From positions 1-16,158 of the forward strand of contig JALLAZ010000403.1 of NCBI GenBank assembly GCA_036939755.1: 16,158 nucleotides of DNA. Direction: 5' to 3'. Numbering within the stretch: the first letter of the stretch is position 1; every line of letters begins with the position of its first letter. Source of the DNA: Stephanodiscus triporus. Its lineage: Eukaryota; Bacillariophyta; Thalassiosirophyceae; Thalassiosirales; Thalassiosiraceae. The notes beneath the pieces are model-generated. The model worked only from the letters and a program-made list of their open reading frames with translations, ran no database searches and was not told the DNA's origin. Shown here in pieces: positions 1 to 8,131 of this stretch. The position numbers and the translations under genes are program-made.

Positions 1-181
1 GCAGGGAGGGGACGGGGAAGGGGACGCGGGATCATCATCGCGACGACGACGAACGTCGGCGACGGCGGCGGAGGGGGACCATTTACAAACTGCTTAGAAT
101 CTATGAGCCTTCATTTACACACTTATCTTACTATGGGTAGTGTCTTCGGTTATTTAACTCCAAAATTTCACCCTCTTCCCA
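1..181. other. GC-rich simple sequence and 3' flank of the coiled-coil gene
   Basis: The first ~90 bases are purine/GC rich, with GGGGA-type runs and imperfect GAC/GGC triplet repeats (about 38-80). The composition then changes sharply to AT-rich sequence running into the stop codon of the minus-strand gene at 182. I see no supported gene here. The AT-rich part (about 90-181) is the likely 3' untranslated region of that gene. Confidence 0.5.
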
Positions 182-2474
182 TTATAGTTGTTTATGCATG
201 TTGTGAACAATGGTAGATGAGGGAGCAAAGGCACCAACTATCGCGGACGCTGGGCGGGGAATATTGTTAACACCGTGAAATGCTTGCAATGGACTCACAC
301 GTCTTCTGCTTCTGGCGTCATTCAAGGGAAGAGCATCATGATTAATCTTTGGTGCCCGTATGCCGTTGACTCCTGTAGGAAATGTTTTCCCGCAGCCAAG
401 ACAGTATGATGGAGTAGCTCCGATCATCAATGCATCTTTAGTATTTTGCATTCCAAGCTTAGCTTCACTGATTTTTTGCTTCACCATTGCCATCACATCG
501 TTTTTTGACATTTTTTGCTTCAGTTCTAGAAGCGAACAAAAATAATTGATCATAAGAATGAACCATAAGAATGAACAAAACTTTTGCATGTTGCTTTTTC
601 TGGGATAGCACTTACCTTGGGTCATGTTTTCAATTATGCCCTGCAGTACTACATCATGTCCGAGGCGTTTCTCAAGATGTCGAAGCATAGACTCAATTTG
701 ATCTTGGCTCGGCTTTTCAGCGAGCTTTGATGCAAATCCCTCCATTTCGTTCTCAATCAATCTCACTTTATCTATTCGCTCGTCCAACGATACCCTCAGT
801 GCATCTGCTGCCTCTTGTATCTTTGCATTTATGCTTTCCTCTTTCATTGATGATCCATTGGACGGCAAAGAGTTATCATTACAAAGACGCTCCAATTTAT
901 CCCTTTGAGATTCAATAACCGATTGGATATCTATCAAATCATGGTCTGTCCTCTCAGCGTTCGTTGATACATCAAGTCGCAACTTGGAAATTTCTCCGCC
1001 AATCTGCTCCAACTGCTGCTTGTAAGAGACCATGTCCATCATCTTCAATTTAAGATTTGATATCTCATCCATGATCTTCTGTTCCTTATCAAATATCACC
1101 GTACGTGACAATGAAGTTGAACTTGCTGCGCTGCAAGTGCTGATGAAATTGCGAACTTCCTGGATTCTAGTCTCAAATTCTCTAATCGACACTTTGTCCT
1201 TGACAGAAATCTTAAGCTCACATATCTGGTTCTCAATGGCTTCTCCAACCTGTCTCTGTTGCATGCTATCGCGTAGGGCACTTGAGTGATGTGTCAGATC
1301 GTCAATAGTCATTGTTTCCGTATTTCCCTCATTTCGACCCAGTTGAGTGGTATCAGTTCGACCTTGAGGTAACACCCCAGGCATAGAAGTTGGATCAACA
1401 TGATTGTTCTCTTGTCTCAAGGGCTTTGCCGGACCGTCGCCTTTGACATCTCTTGCTGTGGCGAGAGCTGACTCGTTTTCTTCAAAGGGCATGGCCTCGT
1501 ATAACTGCTTCAGCTCCTCCTCCACAGTTGCAATGGCCTTCTTGTGGTCTTGTCCGAAACCATGTAAAAAAGTTTCGATACAGTTGATCCGTCTTTTCAC
1601 GTCTTCCAGTGCTTCATCTTGTCTTTCAGTCGGCTGGCCTTCAATTTGTCCCTTGATCGATATGATATCCATAAAGCTTGACAGTGATTGTTCAAGCTGA
1701 TGTAATCGGGCTGCTACTGATCGTTCTGAATTTACCTTAGCTACGGCACTCCATAGTGAACAATTCACCTTAGCTGGTTGCCCTTCTTCTCTCACATGAT
1801 CAGTTGTTGCACCCTCATTTGAATTTTCGCTTTGTTCATCAGCCTCAGAAGAAGCATTCACATTGACGCCAGACGCTACTTCCTCAATTTTCATTCCCTC
1901 TGTTATATCTGTGACCTCCATTCCTCGACTCGAGTGGTTAGTGTCCACGACAACATTAACCTGAGTTTTAGTATTTTCTTCCTCTGCTGAATCCGGTTCA
2001 CACTCGACGTCTCCAAGAAGATTGTACGTCAGCTAAGGAATGTGACCTACAAGTTAGTGATATCAGTCTTGTAGGTACACGGGCACTCCTCTTGACGACT
2101 CTTACCTCAATGTCGTGCCTCAGCTTATCGAGGGTACATGAAATAGTCGCATGAGATAGGAGCAAGTCGCCATGCTCCTCCTTCAATTTGCGCAGATCAA
2201 CTGACAGCCCAAAATTTTCTTTCAAAAGTCCATCCACGACATTTTGCATGGACGCACATATCTTAGCATTTCCCTCTACTGCTTCAACATGGGCCCGATT
2301 CAGGCCATCGATTTTGGACGACTGCTCTTTAACCAATCCCAAAATTAACTGGAATGCGGATTCGATGTTAGTCGTTGGCAAAGCAAACAAATTCTTTAGA
2401 CACGCCTGTATTCGCTCATGCGGTGACTGTGGGAGTGACTCTGTGGCTACTTCGCGAGAGTTAACCCCATTCAT
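182..2474 (-). CDS. Three-exon coiled-coil protein with C-terminal CxxC, 709 aa (function unknown; possibly ciliary)
   Basis: I read three exons on the minus strand: 2474-2106, 2032-616 and 525-182. They join in frame to 709 codons plus TAA. The start is the ATG at 2474, the first ATG after the shared promoter. The protein is dominated by charged, heptad-like helices rich in E, K, Q and L, as expected of coiled coil. An acidic linker runs from about residue 124 to 200. A C-terminal tail carries a CxxC (CLGC, about residues 637-640) followed by a basic, proline-containing segment. Coiled coil ending in a CxxC recalls the DUF4795/QRICH2 family of sperm-flagellar proteins, but this is a weak resemblance from memory and not an assignment. 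It is divergently paired with an EFHB/CFAP21-like gene, which fits a ciliary role. The exon structure is well supported; the function is not. Confidence 0.8.
526..615 (-). other. Intron 2 of the coiled-coil gene (90 nt, phase 1, no stop codon)
   Basis: On the minus strand the donor is CAAG|GTAAGTG at 615 and the acceptor is TTCTAG| ending at 526. Read through, it would encode a Cys/Phe/Trp-rich hydrophobic insert quite unlike the flanking coiled coil. Spliced, the helix continues as ...NMTQELKQKMSKND. Its length is a multiple of three with no stop, so unspliced mRNA would remain open. It contains a perfect 13-bp tandem duplication. Confidence 0.85.
551..576. repeat. Perfect 13-bp tandem duplication inside intron 2
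   Basis: CATAAGAATGAAC occurs twice in immediate succession (551-563 and 564-576). With a 13-bp unit, one copy gives a 77-nt ancestral intron, so the duplication is what made the intron length divisible by three. Confidence 0.9.
2033..2105 (-). other. Intron 1 of the coiled-coil gene (73 nt, phase 0)
   Basis: On the minus strand the donor is GAG|GTAAGAG at 2105 and the acceptor is CCTTAG| ending at 2033. Splicing joins residues ...RHDIE to LTYNLL... without breaking a codon. Without splicing, exon 1 runs to a stop at 1998 and the downstream frame has no ATG near its beginning, so the intron explains both halves. Confidence 0.85.
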
Positions 2475-2585
2475 GCTTGACTTCGTTGCTACCTCATGCT
2501 CTGTCTTGAGTAAAGTAACTACGCGTGTTCACGCAGTTTTTTTATATTTAACACGCGTTCAGAGAACGTTTCTGGATCTTGTGAG
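2475..2585. promoter_or_regulatory. Shared bidirectional promoter between two divergent genes
   Basis: Only 111 bp separate the two divergent ATG codons. The interval holds a perfect 9-bp inverted repeat, ACGCGTGTT at 2521-2529 and AACACGCGT at 2550-2558, so each side carries an ACGCGT hexamer. The 20-nt spacer contains a T run and TATATTT, a possible TATA-like core lying between the two genes. ACGCGT is the MluI cell-cycle box of yeasts; use of that code in this organism is inference. Promoter function is inferred from gene layout and symmetry. Confidence 0.6.
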
Positions 2586-3515
2586 ATGTCCAGAAACTTG
2601 ATGGCAAACGACATCGTCTTTGGATGCAGCAAGAGATCTGACGCCCCAGACGATCATGTCGAGGACTTATGGGCCGCAAATGAAGCTGATGAGTATCACA
2701 GCATAAAGAAGGCAGTTCTGGAAGCCCAGTCTAAACTCTCTAAGCCTCTACTGTCGTTTCCAGAGTTCATGAAAGACTCTGGATTTCGTCATGGAGTCAT
2801 GACATCCAAGTCAAACGAAGACGCCAAGAAGCTCATCTATGCAAACGAAAATTGCGAGTATGCCGATAACATCAATACAAAGCCTTGGTCTCAGCGTCGG
2901 AGAAATTACAACTGGCCAACGAATCCAGAAACGATGACATTTGGCATCAAAAGTAAAGGAGATGCTGGTACAACTAAAGGCGGCAATGGGGCCGGCGTTG
3001 CGGAGGCGCTGTGCATAAAAGATGAATCCGATGCTTTAGACTCAGAAGGCAAATCGCACGATCCCTACAAAATATTTGGAAAGCCAACGTCTTCGTCTTG
3101 CAGCAGCACAGCGGAATGTCTTGGGCATACCAAAAGTGCACAGAATGGCGGAGAGGTTAATGTCATTGGAAGGGATGACATTGGGAAGAGCTTGAAGCCT
3201 GGTTATCGCAATGTCTTGACAACCAGGTGCTTTGGATGCCCAAGCATACGCACAGATATTCCAAACCACAGCAGGTCTGTCGCAGACACTCAAAACTATG
3301 GCGATTCGATTGATACAAGGTACCTGCTGCGGCCCAGTTTATTCTCATCATTCGGGTTGGAAGAAAATGAATTCCTCAAGCCTAGGAGTAAGGAATACCT
3401 GAAAAAGTTATTTCCTAGCTGCGGCGAAGATACATTTGAAGAGATATTCGACGTGGTATCTGACAGAAACAATTGTGCCAGCATACAATCAATCAAGGAT
3501 TATAATAAAAAATGA
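2586..3515 (+). CDS. EFHB/CFAP21-like axonemal protein lacking EF-hands, 309 aa
   Basis: This is an uninterrupted 309-codon ORF starting at the first ATG after the shared promoter; an alternative start is Met6. Several stretches match what I remember of EFHB (CFAP21), a protein of the ciliary doublet microtubule. These are FGKPT (164-168), GKSLKPGYRN (200-209), IRTDIP (221-226), NYGD (237-240) and KPRSKE (265-270), followed by a short C-terminal helical tail. The motif order agrees with the family. Vertebrate EFHB is much longer (about 830 residues) and carries EF-hands before the IRTDIP block. I see no DxDxDG-type loop here, so this is a short version without the calcium-binding part. No intron is needed. 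The divergent neighbour is a coiled-coil gene on the same promoter. The family call is fairly strong; the cellular role is inferred from it. Confidence 0.72.
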   Translation: MSRNLMANDIVFGCSKRSDAPDDHVEDLWAANEADEYHSIKKAVLEAQSKLSKPLLSFPEFMKDSGFRHGVMTSKSNEDAKKLIYANENCEYADNINTKPWSQRRRNYNWPTNPETMTFGIKSKGDAGTTKGGNGAGVAEALCIKDESDALDSEGKSHDPYKIFGKPTSSSCSSTAECLGHTKSAQNGGEVNVIGRDDIGKSLKPGYRNVLTTRCFGCPSIRTDIPNHSRSVADTQNYGDSIDTRYLLRPSLFSSFGLEENEFLKPRSKEYLKKLFPSCGEDTFEEIFDVVSDRNNCASIQSIKDYNKK

Positions 3516-3898
3516 AGGATACAGCTCAGCGCGTGAGTTCCCGCCGACATCCTCGTCTTTGTGCCTTTCCTTGACCTGAATAAGGAACCACGCTGCCGAC
3601 TTGGTGCAACGGCATGTAAGACTTGGAAGTGGGCTGTTTTAATCGACAAAGCACGAAGTGTCCTGTATGGAAGAGAACTTGAGTATGTCTTAACATGGCA
3701 AGGAATAAGGGCTTACTTTAGTAATGAATTGTCAATTTTCTAGCACCATCTCTTCTTTTGTTAATTAAGCCGCTGTCCTCTTTATCAACTATGTCGAATA
3801 AATCGCCATCTATAGACTCACCAGCTTGTTGTTGTAAAATTGTGGAGGATTAGTGATGCCCATGCATACATCCATCATAGCTACCGGGGGGGACCCCA
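3516..3898. other. Intergenic, no supported gene
   Basis: This is the 3' flank of the EFHB-like gene. AATAAAA lies at the stop codon itself (about 3504-3512). A 60-codon open stretch at 3561-3743 has no ATG start and no recognisable similarity. I see no RNA gene or repeat. Confidence 0.5.
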
Positions 3899-4264
3899 TC
3901 AGCGCAGTTTGCCGCTGACGCTTGTGGCGTTGTCGGCACCATTTTCATCATAGTCGTCGTTGGTGGGGGTCCTCTCATAGTCTAAACTGTGGGGGTTTGT
4001 GTTAATGACACATATGGTGGTCACTGTGGCAATGCCAGCAATGACGTTGCTGTTTTTGCCCTCGGCCATCTTGACGCTGGCAATGCAAGCAATGACGTCG
4101 CTGTTTTCACCCTCGACGTGGACTTTGAATGCTTGGTGGACAATCTCACCAGACGAGTTAAATGCCCGCAATTCTACCTCAGAACGGTAGTTAATAATGT
4201 TGCTGCCGTCAGTAAGGACTACGACGACTTGATCAACATCAACAGGAGCTGATGCGGAGGCCAT
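3899..4264 (-). CDS. Small hypothetical protein, 121 aa, with a 17-residue internal duplication
   Basis: This minus-strand ORF begins with ATG at 4264 and is open for 121 codons. The N-terminal half alternates hydrophobic and polar residues (VVVVLTDGSN, then VELRAFNSSGE), giving a beta-strand-like pattern. The middle holds two imperfect 17-residue units around NSDVIACIA and NSNVIAGIA, produced by the 51-bp DNA tandem repeat. The C-terminal tail is acidic. I do not recognise a family. The opposite strand is also open across the repeat, so the repeat could be inflating a chance ORF. It may be a real small gene or relic. Confidence 0.33.
   Translation of the reverse strand: MASASAPVDVDQVVVVLTDGSNIINYRSEVELRAFNSSGEIVHQAFKVHVEGENSDVIACIASVKMAEGKNSNVIAGIATVTTICVINTNPHSLDYERTPTNDDYDENGADNATSVSGKLR
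4028..4129. repeat. 51-bp tandem repeat, two copies
   Basis: Copy 1 is 4028-4078 and copy 2 is 4079-4129. The first 37 bases of each unit match at 33 positions (GGCAATGC..GCAATGACG..), and the remainder of the units has diverged. The period is 17 codons, so any reading frame is preserved. Confidence 0.8.
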
Positions 4265-4390
4265 CTTGACTTGAAAAATGTCAAAAAGAGATGAGGTGGT
4301 GGCCTTTTATTTGAGGAGGTAGAAGTGGAGGGTCTTGGTCAGCCACAAAAAGAGTGTTTTTATTTTTGAAGAAAATTCAAATCATGATCG

Positions 4391-4699
4391 ATGTTGTATG
4401 TGCTGTCCTCCAAAAAGACAAGGGATCTATCTAATTGCGAGGAGAGCTCAAGGCAAGTGTGTCTCCAGGACCGGTTTGAGTTCTTCGGAGGCAAGGTGGA
4501 GGATGGGGAGTGCTATTTGGATTCATATGTCAACAAGGCCGCCATCGTAGGCATTTGCAAGAAGATGAAGAGTCATGAGGCCAGCGATGATGACCTTGCC
4601 ATGCAGCCGGATAAAGTGGTGAGAGTTGATCATTTTCCCTCTGTTCCAAGGAAACAGAGGACGTCTCTCGTGGGTCCTCTCACCAACAGCCCTGGCTAG
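4391..4699 (+). CDS. Hypothetical ORF or gene fragment, 102 aa
   Basis: This ATG-initiated ORF has a varied, soluble-looking composition (for example FFGGKVEDGECYLDSYV and KKMKSHEASDDDLA) and is not low complexity. I recognise no domain. Its last ~25 codons overlap the start of the retrotransposon remnant in another frame. It may therefore be a host gene fragment truncated by that insertion, or chance. Nothing upstream shows a promoter. Confidence 0.25.
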   Translation: MLYVLSSKKTRDLSNCEESSRQVCLQDRFEFFGGKVEDGECYLDSYVNKAAIVGICKKMKSHEASDDDLAMQPDKVVRVDHFPSVPRKQRTSLVGPLTNSPG

Positions 4700-5250
4700 G
4701 CTGGAGGGGTTCCACATCCATGCCGCTTATCGGATGGCGAAGCGGAATCGACCGCGACGCGGGCCTGGACATCAGTGGGTGTATCCAAAATCGGAGGATG
4801 TTTTGGAGGAGTGCGGACTGCGCACCATCGGGGAATACATCGACATCCGTCGACAGACGATCGCGATGTACGTGGCGACCCGCCCGATCCTCGACGAATG
4901 TAAGAAGGGAGAGAGGAAGCGGGGGGCAATACCGCGCCGCTGGTGGTGGGAACAGAAGATGGACCTGGACGTCGCAGATGCAACTGGATCGGACGAGTGA
5001 TGGACCTCATTTTGCTCCCAACATCAGAACGCGGCAACAGGAATGCACAGGCGCCCTGGCTGCCCTTCGTTTCCTTTGGGGGAGGATGTCTGGTGGGTGC
5101 GATGCGACGGGTTATGATGTGTGACCCTTAGCTTAGCTTTAATCCTAGTAATCAAGTTCCTAGGCGGGGAGGGCACGTCCAGCGGGCTTTGGTAAGCCTT
5201 AGTATTGGAAACGGCCTTTCCCGCCGGAGGACAAGTTAACACACACACAA
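4626..5250 (+). mobile_element. 3' remnant of a diatom-type retrotransposon (C-terminal coding part plus 3' tail)
   Basis: The open frame 4626-5000 encodes a segment I associate with the C-terminus of endonuclease/reverse-transcriptase proteins repeated in diatom genomes. Landmarks are RLEGFHIHAAYRMA, a RRGPGHQWVYP block, an EECGLRTIGEYIDIRRQTIA block, ATRPIL and WWWEQ before the stop at 4998-5000. Homology probably starts near 4660; no reverse transcriptase core is present upstream, so the copy is 5'-truncated as is usual for non-LTR insertions. The GC-rich sequence after the stop, with CGGGGAGGG and TTTCCCGCCGG motifs to about 5240, looks like its 3' untranslated tail; the exact 3' boundary is uncertain. 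It differs in sequence from the element at 9993-15404. Confidence 0.65.
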
Positions 5251-5988
5251 TTCCGTAAGCCCACTCAAAGACTGTGCCATTTCTAAGAATCTTTTTGGCA
5301 TACAACTTGGAGAAATTGCATCTATATGATTCTTGTTGTGATGATTGTTTGTATACACGATAAATATGGAAGTTGTGTGTGCCTTGATTCATCTTTGAGT
5401 CATCGAAACAATTCCACTTAATAACAAACAAAGTCTGGAATGAATTTGTTCATAAGCGGATCTGTTTTGCCAGTTATTGAATAGTAGGTTGCATCACATT
5501 TTATCAAGTTGGTGTGCCAGTCGAAATTATTGTTAATTAGGATAATAGTCATGCCAACCAAAACACTCATGACAAATCATATTGTCTATTTATGTTTTTT
5601 CAACTCTCGTGCCTCCTCATGGCTTAGACTACTACTAGCATCACAAATTGTTGCCGTGCCTTTTCTTTTGGCAAGCAATTTTCCTGGTTAGTGTGGAATA
5701 TACCCCCCTCTTTTATTTCTTCACAATGTGGAGCAAAGTGCCTCACAGTGTGGAGCAAAGTGCTTCACAACGCAAACAATATGACCCTCAGAAAGGTTTT
5801 CTGCTCTCGTTGCTGGAGAAATTACGTTACTGCCATTCCTCTCATCAATATCCATGCATCGTGGGTGGATTTGGTGTCCCTTGAAAATTGAGATACATCA
5901 TATTCCCAACTCACTTTGTTCAAATGGCCTTCATTGCCTCTATTGATGCTAATGTTGTTGCTTTGCCCATTGACAGACTAATCCCAGC
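5251..5988. other. Intergenic, no supported gene
   Basis: This is AT-rich sequence with only short open stretches and no recognisable motif. It contains one short tandem repeat at 5727-5770, listed separately. Confidence 0.5.
5727..5770. repeat. 22-bp tandem repeat, two copies
   Basis: TGTGGAGCAAAGTGCCTCACAG at 5727-5748 is followed directly by a copy at 5749-5770 with two differences (C to T, and G to A at the end). Confidence 0.85.
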
Positions 5989-6318
5989 TTACCACACTGC
6001 CCTGCTCTCCATCAACACTGAATCATCTATGCTTTGTTGCCCATTGACGGACTCATTGGAGCTGACAACACTGTTGTCTCCATCAATGCTATTGTCATCA
6101 ACTTGCCCTACAAATGAATTGCCCTCCACAATGACTTCATCATGTTGCCCATTTGCATGCTTGATGAAAGCTTTGTCGGGCCTATTTGCATGCCCAACAA
6201 GTTCTGCTTTGTGAGACCCAATCGTGCATTCAAATTGGCGCTTGAAGAGGACTTTGAGAGGACTCTCGAGGGAGGGAGGCTGCTTCCTCTTTGATGTTGT
6301 AGAGGTGGTGACTCTCAC
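5989..6318 (-). CDS. Hypothetical ORF, 109 aa or slightly longer, possibly a relic
   Basis: The minus-strand frame is open from about 6380 down to a TAG stop at 5989, but its only possible starts are non-ATG (GTG at 6318). It encodes a basic, nuclear-localisation-like stretch (SKRKQPP) followed by a polar segment in which NGQ and DGDN/DDNSIDG motifs recur, including NGQHDEV and VNGQQSIDD. I recognise no family. Lack of an ATG suggests an internal exon or a decayed gene. The opposite strand is also open, so coding status is doubtful. Confidence 0.25.
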   Translation of the reverse strand: MRVTTSTTSKRKQPPSLESPLKVLFKRQFECTIGSHKAELVGHANRPDKAFIKHANGQHDEVIVEGNSFVGQVDDNSIDGDNSVVSSNESVNGQQSIDDSVLMESRAVW

Positions 6319-6390
6319 AGAGAGCTTGTGGTTGTCCTCCTCCTCATTGCTATCAATGAGATTGACGAGATTGTTCCTGCTGACTGCTGA

Positions 6391-6902
6391 GAAGATTCAT
6401 TGATTGGTTATGGTGTCAAGTCTGCTGCACAACAAAGCAGCACCATTTATCTGCCGCAGATTGAAAAATAAACTCAAACTAGCACTAGCACTAACCTCTC
6501 CTCATGCCTGGTGTATGGTTATTGATGTGGTTGCTACATATGTAGTAGGAACACCTAGGATGTACCACAGAGAAAAAAGTCTCGTGACTTCCCCATTTTC
6601 AAAACATGACCTACATAACAAGTCCCACACATGTACTACTCGTTTGCCTATGTATGGTAATCTAAAGATACATAAGTACATTTATTCATTCGTAGGTAAG
6701 CTTTTAAGATGGCGAGTAATTTAAGATGGCCATCTTATAAAACTCGGTAGCTTAAATACCTAATTATGATTTGCCTTTTTGCGCACATGAAGGACAGATC
6801 AAAACAGATTAACATGACGTGAAATTTTAAGCCTCCGTCACCCCCAATCTCACATTGCACCCCACCGCCAGATGCGCCACCCAGCCGCTATTGTTGTCAA
6901 AA
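6391..6902. other. Intergenic, no supported gene
   Basis: This is AT-rich sequence without supported coding potential. The only structure I noticed is the 16-bp palindrome at 6722-6737 with a partial extra copy of its half-site just upstream. Confidence 0.45.
6722..6737. repeat. 16-bp perfect palindrome
   Basis: TAAGATGGCCATCTTA is its own reverse complement. The half TAAGATGGC occurs again at 6705-6713. The function is unknown. Confidence 0.7.
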
Positions 6903-6930
6903 ATGGCTGACAGAGATTTAGACAAAAGAA

Positions 6931-7260
6931 TTGCACAGAATTGTCCTGCATTCAAAATGGGAGAAACTGCAGGATGGGCAGATATTTGAATTTAATGGAC
7001 GCAAATATCACAAGCCAGACAACAACAAAAAGCTAGTGATGAGAATCACAGCATCAGTAGCTCGAGATCATTGTCAACGAGTGAACAAGGGTCTACCCTG
7101 GGGGTTGACATGGGGAAATTATTATAATTTCCTACCACATCCTTACTGTACCCCGACCTGGCCACTCTGCCTGTGGCTATCCTCCCCCCTTCTGTCGCCC
7201 CCACCACCTTGGTATTGCACACGATATCAACAATGGCAATGGGGAGCGGACATGCGCTGA
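6931..7260 (+). pseudogene. Open segment upstream of the OTU relic, unrecognised
   Basis: A plus-strand frame without an ATG encodes a plausible folded stretch, WEKLQDGQIFEFNGRKYHKP, then degenerates into Pro/Leu/Ser-rich sequence that does not look coding. A 24-codon ATG frame at 6903 (MADRDLDKRIAQ...) overlaps it in another phase. These could be 5' parts of the OTU-Ulp1 relic downstream on the same strand, but no motif ties them to it. Confidence 0.3.
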
Positions 7261-7474
7261 CAAGTTGGTGGTCGCGGTCCTCGTGAGGATGAAAAATGAC
7301 GAGACAACAACAACGATTGCCATGGATAACCACCTAGTTGCCCCAGAGGATGAAGAACCTCATAATGATGACAATGATGATGAGGGAGGAGCTTGCTGGG
7401 GCAACAGGACATATTCTACGACTGGCACTTTCTCTGTGGTCCCATCCATCCCCGCCTCCCTCCTCTTTTAGGAT

Positions 7475-8131
7475 TTGGACACCTCAGAGGATGAAAGCAA
7501 CAAAAATGTTGCCGTGCCCACTAAGTTCACTTTCATCCAGACATCCAAATATCCATATGGCCCATGTGGGATGGGCATGGCCAAGGAATACAACCACTGG
7601 ATCAGGGAAAGGGAAGTCAAACAGCAACAGCATACAATTGAAGCTAATACTGCAAACCTGTCTGCATCAAAAGATCCTTCAGAGGAGGAGGAAAAGCCGG
7701 AGGATGTTGATCAGGCTGTGAATCAAAACATAGCAGACTTAGGCATGTCTGCGAATGAAATCTTGGGCGATGGCAACTGCGTCTTCCGGAGCCTGTCCGA
7801 TCAGTTAAATAGCGGTGGCAACATGAATTACAAGAGAGTGAGGAGGGATGTGTGCAATAACCTCTTGAAAGATGGCAAGGAATTCCAGCACTTCTTGTTG
7901 ATAGACAACAACACGTGTACAAGATGAGGAGGGATGGGAAGTGGGGCGGCGATGCAGAGATTGCTGATGTGGTAAAATATTTTGCAAGGAAGATCGTCGT
8001 CTTCCAATCTGGGATGACCAATCTCAAAAATCTCTTAAGGGGATGATGGCAAACCTGAATTGATGACAGTTTATGATGGACAACAACACTACAACAGTGT
8101 TGTATCATTGTCATGGTGTGTATTTATTTGA
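7475..8131 (+). pseudogene. OTU-family deubiquitinase domain (OTUD3-like), frameshifted
   Basis: OTU proteases are cysteine peptidases that remove ubiquitin. An acidic, Glu-rich N-terminal region leads into a helix and then GDGNCVFRSLSDQL. The catalytic Asp is at 7769-7771 and the catalytic Cys codon at 7778-7780. The fold continues (VRRDVCNNLLKDGKEFQHF) until the frame stops at 7925. In the +1 frame it resumes from about 7912 as VYKMRRDGKWGGDAEIADVV and KIVVFQ, up to a stop at 8044. It then returns to the original frame with a beta strand and HYNSVV, where the catalytic His codon is 8087-8089. The next in-frame stop is 8129-8131. Motif order and spacing fit OTUD3-type domains. All catalytic motifs are legible but two frame disruptions leave it non-functional unless sequencing errors or unusual introns are involved. 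No ATG start is clear; a pyrimidine-rich stretch ending CTTTTAG just upstream (to 7471) may be a splice acceptor. Confidence 0.75.

Noticed and set aside
1404..1700. Plus-strand ORF of 98 codons inside the coiled-coil gene
   Set aside because: It is antisense to a well-supported exon, with Ser/Leu/Cys-rich composition typical of the reverse strand of coiled-coil coding sequence.
2484..2494. GTTGCTACC in the shared promoter, reminiscent of half of a ciliary X-box (RFX site)
   Set aside because: Only a half-site is present, and I have no basis for assuming RFX regulation in this lineage.
3561..3743. 60-codon plus-strand open stretch after the EFHB-like gene
   Set aside because: It has no ATG start and no recognisable motif; it is more likely the 3' flank.
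7644..8114. Minus-strand ORF of 156 codons
   Set aside because: It lies antisense to the OTU domain, whose motifs account for the sequence. Its Cys/His/Ser-rich translation shows no domain.
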